From JAUVUV01 sp964548275 (GTDB taxonomy: Bacteria; Gemmatimonadota; Glassbacteria; GWA2-58-10): DNA of 10,468 nucleotides. Shown one piece after another: positions 7,652 to 10,468 of the stretch. A model generated the notes under the pieces. That model was not told where the DNA came from and made no database searches. It saw only the letters and a list, made by a program, of their open reading frames with translations. The position numbers and the translations under genes were made by a program. The stretch lies in the NCBI GenBank assembly GCA_964548275.1, contig CAZJQI010000083.1, positions 1 through 10,468 on the forward strand. Direction: 5' to 3'. Position 1 is the first letter of the stretch. Every line of letters starts with the position of its first letter.

Positions 7652-10123
7652 ATGAAGGTTCTAAACTACCTATCCAAATGTCTGTCGTTTAGTACTGCTG
7701 TAGTCCTCCTGTTGCTGGTTGGATGCGGCCAGGCTGTTCAAAAAGAACAGGCGCAAGAGTCTCAGGGTACACCCGGCTGGCAGGTTATCGGCCCTGGCGG
7801 GGGCGGCGGGATATTCCTGCCCACTATCAGCCCACATGAGCCGGATATTGTTCTCACCCACTGCGACATGACCGCAGCCTATATTACCTACGACTGCGGG
7901 GACAACTGGCGCATGTTCAACCTCTGGACAGTGCCGGAGGATTTCGAATTCGACCCCAATGACCCGAATACGATCTACGCAGCCAACCGCGGGTACCTTC
8001 ACAGCGAAGACCGCGGCTCCGGGCTCAGCTGCCTTTTCCGCTCCGAGGACAGGGGCAGGCGCTGGCGTATAATCTATCCCAGGGTTGAAAGGGCCGGGCA
8101 AATAGGGGGAAAATTTCAGGCCCGGAACCTGTTGCCATCCGAGATAATCGAGGGCGCGTTTGACGGAAGCATTACCACCATCCGGGTCGACCCTGCCGAC
8201 AGCCGTCATATATACCTCGGCCTTGCTCCCATGATAGCCTACATGGGCAGGAGCGGCCAGCCCTCGCTGAAATCCGCCATAGTTATCCACTCCACCGACC
8301 GGGGCGAAACCTGGAGCCTGCTGGCTGAGGTTCCCGGGTTCAACGTGCTGAGAATCTTCCCTGGCAGCCTGGACGGCCGCTCCGGTGAGGTCACTGCGTT
8401 TACCGAAAGCGCCTGCGTGCGAATCGAGGAAAGCACAGGCAAACTCACCAGACTTCCTCTGCCTGTTGAAAGGATATTAGCTGCTGAGGGCGGAACCGGG
8501 CCAAAGGGAACGATACTCTATGTGCTATCAGGCATGGAAATCTCCGGGGGCAGCCTGAGCGGAGGCATGTTCCGCAGCATCGACCGGGGCCAAAGCTGGG
8601 TTCAGATCAATAATGGCCTTCTCGAGGGTGTTCCCGAAGGGGAGGTTTCGCTGGTCCGATCTTTCGGGGTCTGCGAGAAGCAGCCTGATGTGGTCTACCT
8701 ATCCACACGCAATGCCAGAGCTGCCCGCGAGATCGAGGGAGCCTGGATTTTCGGCATTTTCAAGACAGAAAATGCAGGCGAAAGCTGGAAACCGGTCTGG
8801 CTGGCCAATGGGGAGGGATACCTGACTGATAATCATAAAGGCTCATGGCTTGACCGCCAGTGGGGGCCCGGCTGGGGCGGCAACCCGATACACCTGGGGG
8901 TGGCTCCCACTGACCCTGATATCTGTTTCGGCACGGATGCGGGAAGGGCCTACCGCACAAGAGACGGCGGCAGGAGCTGGGAGCAGGTCCACAGCCACAA
9001 CCAGCCGGACGGCTCGGTCACAAGCAGCGGACTTGACGTGACCACCTGCTATGGGGTGCATTTCGATCCGTTCGACACAAATCATTTCTTTATCTCCTAT
9101 ACGGATATCGGCCTTTTCCACACCTTTGACAGCGGAAAAACATGGGTACACTCAGTGAAAGGTGCACCGAGACCCTGGACCAATACCTGCTACTGGCTGG
9201 AGTTCGACCCTGAGATCAAAGGCCGGGCATGGACAGTCTGGGGCAACGCCCACGACCTTCCCAGAGACAAGATGTTTTCACCCAGAGGATTCGGCGGCTC
9301 CCAGGGCGGGGTGGCGGTCACCGACGACGGAGGCCTTAACTGGCGCAAGAGCAACAACGGTATCCCTGAGAACTCGGTCTGCACAAACGTGCTGGTCGAC
9401 CCTGACAGCCCGAAAGATTCCAGGACTCTTTATGTCACTGCTTTCGACCGGGGCGTCTATAAATCCGATGACGGCGGGGCAAGCTGGAAAGAGGCCAATA
9501 GCGGCCTGGGAGACAACCGCTTTGCCTGGCAGATCAGGCGTAATTCGGCAGGGAGGCTCGTCCTTCTGCTCACCCGCGGCCGCCGGATCGAGGGAACCCG
9601 GCGCGAGATGAAAATCACCACTGTGCCCGGTGAACTTTATATCAGCCACGACAGGGCCGCAAGCTGGCAACCGCTTCCTCTTCCGGAGGGTATAAACGCC
9701 CCGCACGATATTCAGATCGACCCGACAAACCCAAAGCTGATGTATCTTAGCTGCTGGGCGCAATCCGTGGACGGGCGTGACGTGAAAGGTGGCCTCTACC
9801 GCACAGAGGACGGGGGAAAGAGTTGGAAACTGGTATTCGACGAGGTCAGGCGAGTCAACTCAGCAGCAATAGATCCCTGTAACCAGAACACGATTTTTAT
9901 CAACACTTTCCACAACGCCGCCTTTCGCAGCGACGACCGCGGCGAAACCTGGCGGAGGCTGGAGGGTTACCGGTTCAAATGGGGCCAGCGGGCAATACCT
10001 GATGTGAACAACCCCGGGATGCTCTTTCTCACAACCTACGGCGGTAGTGTGCATTACGGGCCTGCTGAGGGAGTGCCGGGGGCTTTCGAGGATATCGAGA
10101 ACGTGCCTGAGTCATGGTGGTAG
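7652..10123 (+). CDS. Lipoprotein with GH74-like double beta-propeller (12 Asp-boxes)
   Basis: An 823-residue envelope lipoprotein: hydrophobic signal and lipobox LVGC with Cys25, then a polar linker to about residue 42. The rest is a repeat protein with Asp-box (BNR) motifs of the S/T-x-D-x-G-x-x-W type. They begin at about residues 79, 131, 214, 309, 372, 436, 491, 557, 605, 665, 718 and 760; those at 372 and 665 are imperfect. The opening GGGGGIFLPTISP and the segment HCDMTAAY (Asp72) resemble the start of GH74 xyloglucanases. Asp485 in YTDIGLFH matches the position of the second GH74 catalytic Asp. The spacing of 413 residues agrees with that family, and the length fits two seven-bladed propellers. 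Possible role: endo-cleavage of a beta-glucan such as xyloglucan. Alternative: a non-enzymatic sortilin/VPS10-like binding propeller. AAGGAG lies 9 bases before the ATG. No dockerin or carbohydrate-binding module is seen at the C-terminus. Confidence 0.85.
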   Translation: MKVLNYLSKCLSFSTAVVLLLLVGCGQAVQKEQAQESQGTPGWQVIGPGGGGGIFLPTISPHEPDIVLTHCDMTAAYITYDCGDNWRMFNLWTVPEDFEFDPNDPNTIYAANRGYLHSEDRGSGLSCLFRSEDRGRRWRIIYPRVERAGQIGGKFQARNLLPSEIIEGAFDGSITTIRVDPADSRHIYLGLAPMIAYMGRSGQPSLKSAIVIHSTDRGETWSLLAEVPGFNVLRIFPGSLDGRSGEVTAFTESACVRIEESTGKLTRLPLPVERILAAEGGTGPKGTILYVLSGMEISGGSLSGGMFRSIDRGQSWVQINNGLLEGVPEGEVSLVRSFGVCEKQPDVVYLSTRNARAAREIEGAWIFGIFKTENAGESWKPVWLANGEGYLTDNHKGSWLDRQWGPGWGGNPIHLGVAPTDPDICFGTDAGRAYRTRDGGRSWEQVHSHNQPDGSVTSSGLDVTTCYGVHFDPFDTNHFFISYTDIGLFHTFDSGKTWVHSVKGAPRPWTNTCYWLEFDPEIKGRAWTVWGNAHDLPRDKMFSPRGFGGSQGGVAVTDDGGLNWRKSNNGIPENSVCTNVLVDPDSPKDSRTLYVTAFDRGVYKSDDGGASWKEANSGLGDNRFAWQIRRNSAGRLVLLLTRGRRIEGTRREMKITTVPGELYISHDRAASWQPLPLPEGINAPHDIQIDPTNPKLMYLSCWAQSVDGRDVKGGLYRTEDGGKSWKLVFDEVRRVNSAAIDPCNQNTIFINTFHNAAFRSDDRGETWRRLEGYRFKWGQRAIPDVNNPGMLFLTTYGGSVHYGPAEGVPGAFEDIENVPESWW

Positions 10124-10165
10124 CATTATTTGAGACCTTTGAGAAATCCTGATAAAGAGATGATT

Positions 10166-10206
10166 GTTCTCCGTTGGGAGGTTTAGCGAATCTCCCGACA
10201 GAGGAT
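10166..10206. repeat. Long imperfect hairpin downstream of gene 5
   Basis: The inner stem pairs GGGAGGTT (10176-10183) with AATCTCCC (10189-10196) around the 5-base loop TAGCG, with one G-T pair. Pairing continues outward through TT/GA (10174-10175 with 10197-10198), 10173 with 10199, a C-A mismatch, and CTC/GAG (10169-10171 with 10201-10203). With outer wobbles this makes about 17 pairs. A 12-bp palindrome TTCAATATTGAA (10206-10217) follows. No T-run follows on the + strand, so it is not a classic terminator. It could stabilise the 3' end of the mRNA or be a dispersed repeat. Confidence 0.5.
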
Positions 10207-10222
10207 TCAATATTGAAAGCCT

Positions 10223-10359
10223 GACACACCCCTGTATCCCCTCTTGATAGAGGGGACTGCTCCCAGCAGCCCCACTGGTAGATTTGTACCAGACAGGAGT
10301 GGCGGGGTGTGAAAATCCCCTCTTGAGAGGGGTGCCCGCACCAGCGGGCGGGGTGTGTT
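10223..10359. repeat. Composite palindromic repeat element of two related units
   Basis: Terminal inverted repeats ACACACCCC (10224-10232) and GGGGTGTGT (10350-10358) enclose two head-to-tail units. Each begins with ATCCCCTCTTGA (10236-10247, 10315-10326) and ends with GGCGGGGTGTG (10301-10311, 10347-10357). Unit 1 is 76 bases and unit 2 is 43. Both open with a CCCCTCT/AGAGGGG hairpin (10238-10255, 10317-10332). Unit 1 then holds hairpins CTGCT/AGCAG (10257-10269) and CTGGTA/TACCAG (10275-10292). Unit 2 holds GCCCGC/GCGGGC (10334-10349). No protein is encoded. The pattern suggests a non-autonomous mobile or REP-like repeat. Confidence 0.7.
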
Positions 10360-10468
10360 ATCCACCAGATTGTTGAAAAATTCATCCCTTCTTCTGTGAT
10401 TTTTTTAAAGGTCTTTATTTGTACAATTTGAAACTGGTCTCAGATTAACCTCAAAACATACCTAAAAA
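10360..10468. other. AT-rich non-coding tail, nothing recognised
   Basis: This completes the 345-base gene-free stretch 10124-10468. After the two repeat structures the sequence turns AT-rich, with a run of seven Ts near 10401-10407 that has no stem directly in front of it. I see no open frame, RNA gene or clear promoter. It may be the leader of a gene beyond the window. Confidence 0.4.

Noticed and set aside
7652..10123. Classical sialidase call for gene 5 from its Asp-boxes
   Set aside because: Twelve Asp-boxes over 820 residues and a GH74-like opening do not fit a single six-bladed sialidase, and no Arg-triad/FRIP motif is seen.
10223..10359. Possible CRISPR array because of repeated ends with differing centres
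   Set aside because: There are only two units of unequal length, centres that are themselves palindromic, and no cas genes in view.
10029..10385. 118-codon minus-strand frame across the end of gene 5 and the repeats
   Set aside because: Most of it is translated repeat sequence; such frames across GC-rich hairpin repeats are usually spurious.

Overview
This window looks like a piece of chromosome from an uncultivated, environmental Gram-negative-type bacterium. The coding sequence is GC-rich, and there are two lipoprotein signal peptides, a Tat signal and long exported carbohydrate-active-type proteins. Short palindromic repeats lie between genes. This mix is familiar to me from genomes of the FCB superphylum and Planctomycetes-like degraders, but the window holds no ribosomal or other marker gene, so the phylum is a low-confidence guess.

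Layout: five genes, all on the + strand, and every product appears to be exported. (1) 110-1669 encodes a Tat-exported TIM-barrel protein resembling glycoside hydrolases. (2) 1687-3951 and (3) 3941-6265 encode two long Sec-exported proteins, each made of two alpha/beta-hydrolase modules related to acetyl xylan esterases. Genes 1-3 are tightly packed (17-nt gap, then an 11-nt overlap with an internal ribosome binding site) and probably form one operon. A nested inverted-repeat element with a 30-bp perfect palindrome (6285-6382) follows. (4) 6440-7573 encodes a lipoprotein of the amidohydrolase_2 superfamily. (5) 7652-10123 encodes a lipoprotein with 12 Asp-box motifs, best read as a GH74-like double beta-propeller. 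The tail (10124-10468) is non-coding: a long hairpin, a repeat element built of two related units, then about 110 nt in which I see nothing.

How the genes may work together: the set fits breakdown of a decorated plant or algal polysaccharide outside the cytoplasm, with a backbone-cleaving propeller enzyme, a TIM-barrel hydrolase, ester removal, and an amidohydrolase of unknown substrate. No transporter, regulator or SusC/D pair is visible.

The most unusual point is in the two tandem hydrolases. Of their four hydrolase modules, only the first (gene 2, N-terminal) keeps a full Ser-Asp-His triad. The nucleophile position is Glu in the second module and Gly in the third and fourth, although fold-signature motifs remain. 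Gene 3 therefore appears to be a complete pseudoenzyme, translated in overlap with its partly active paralogue.
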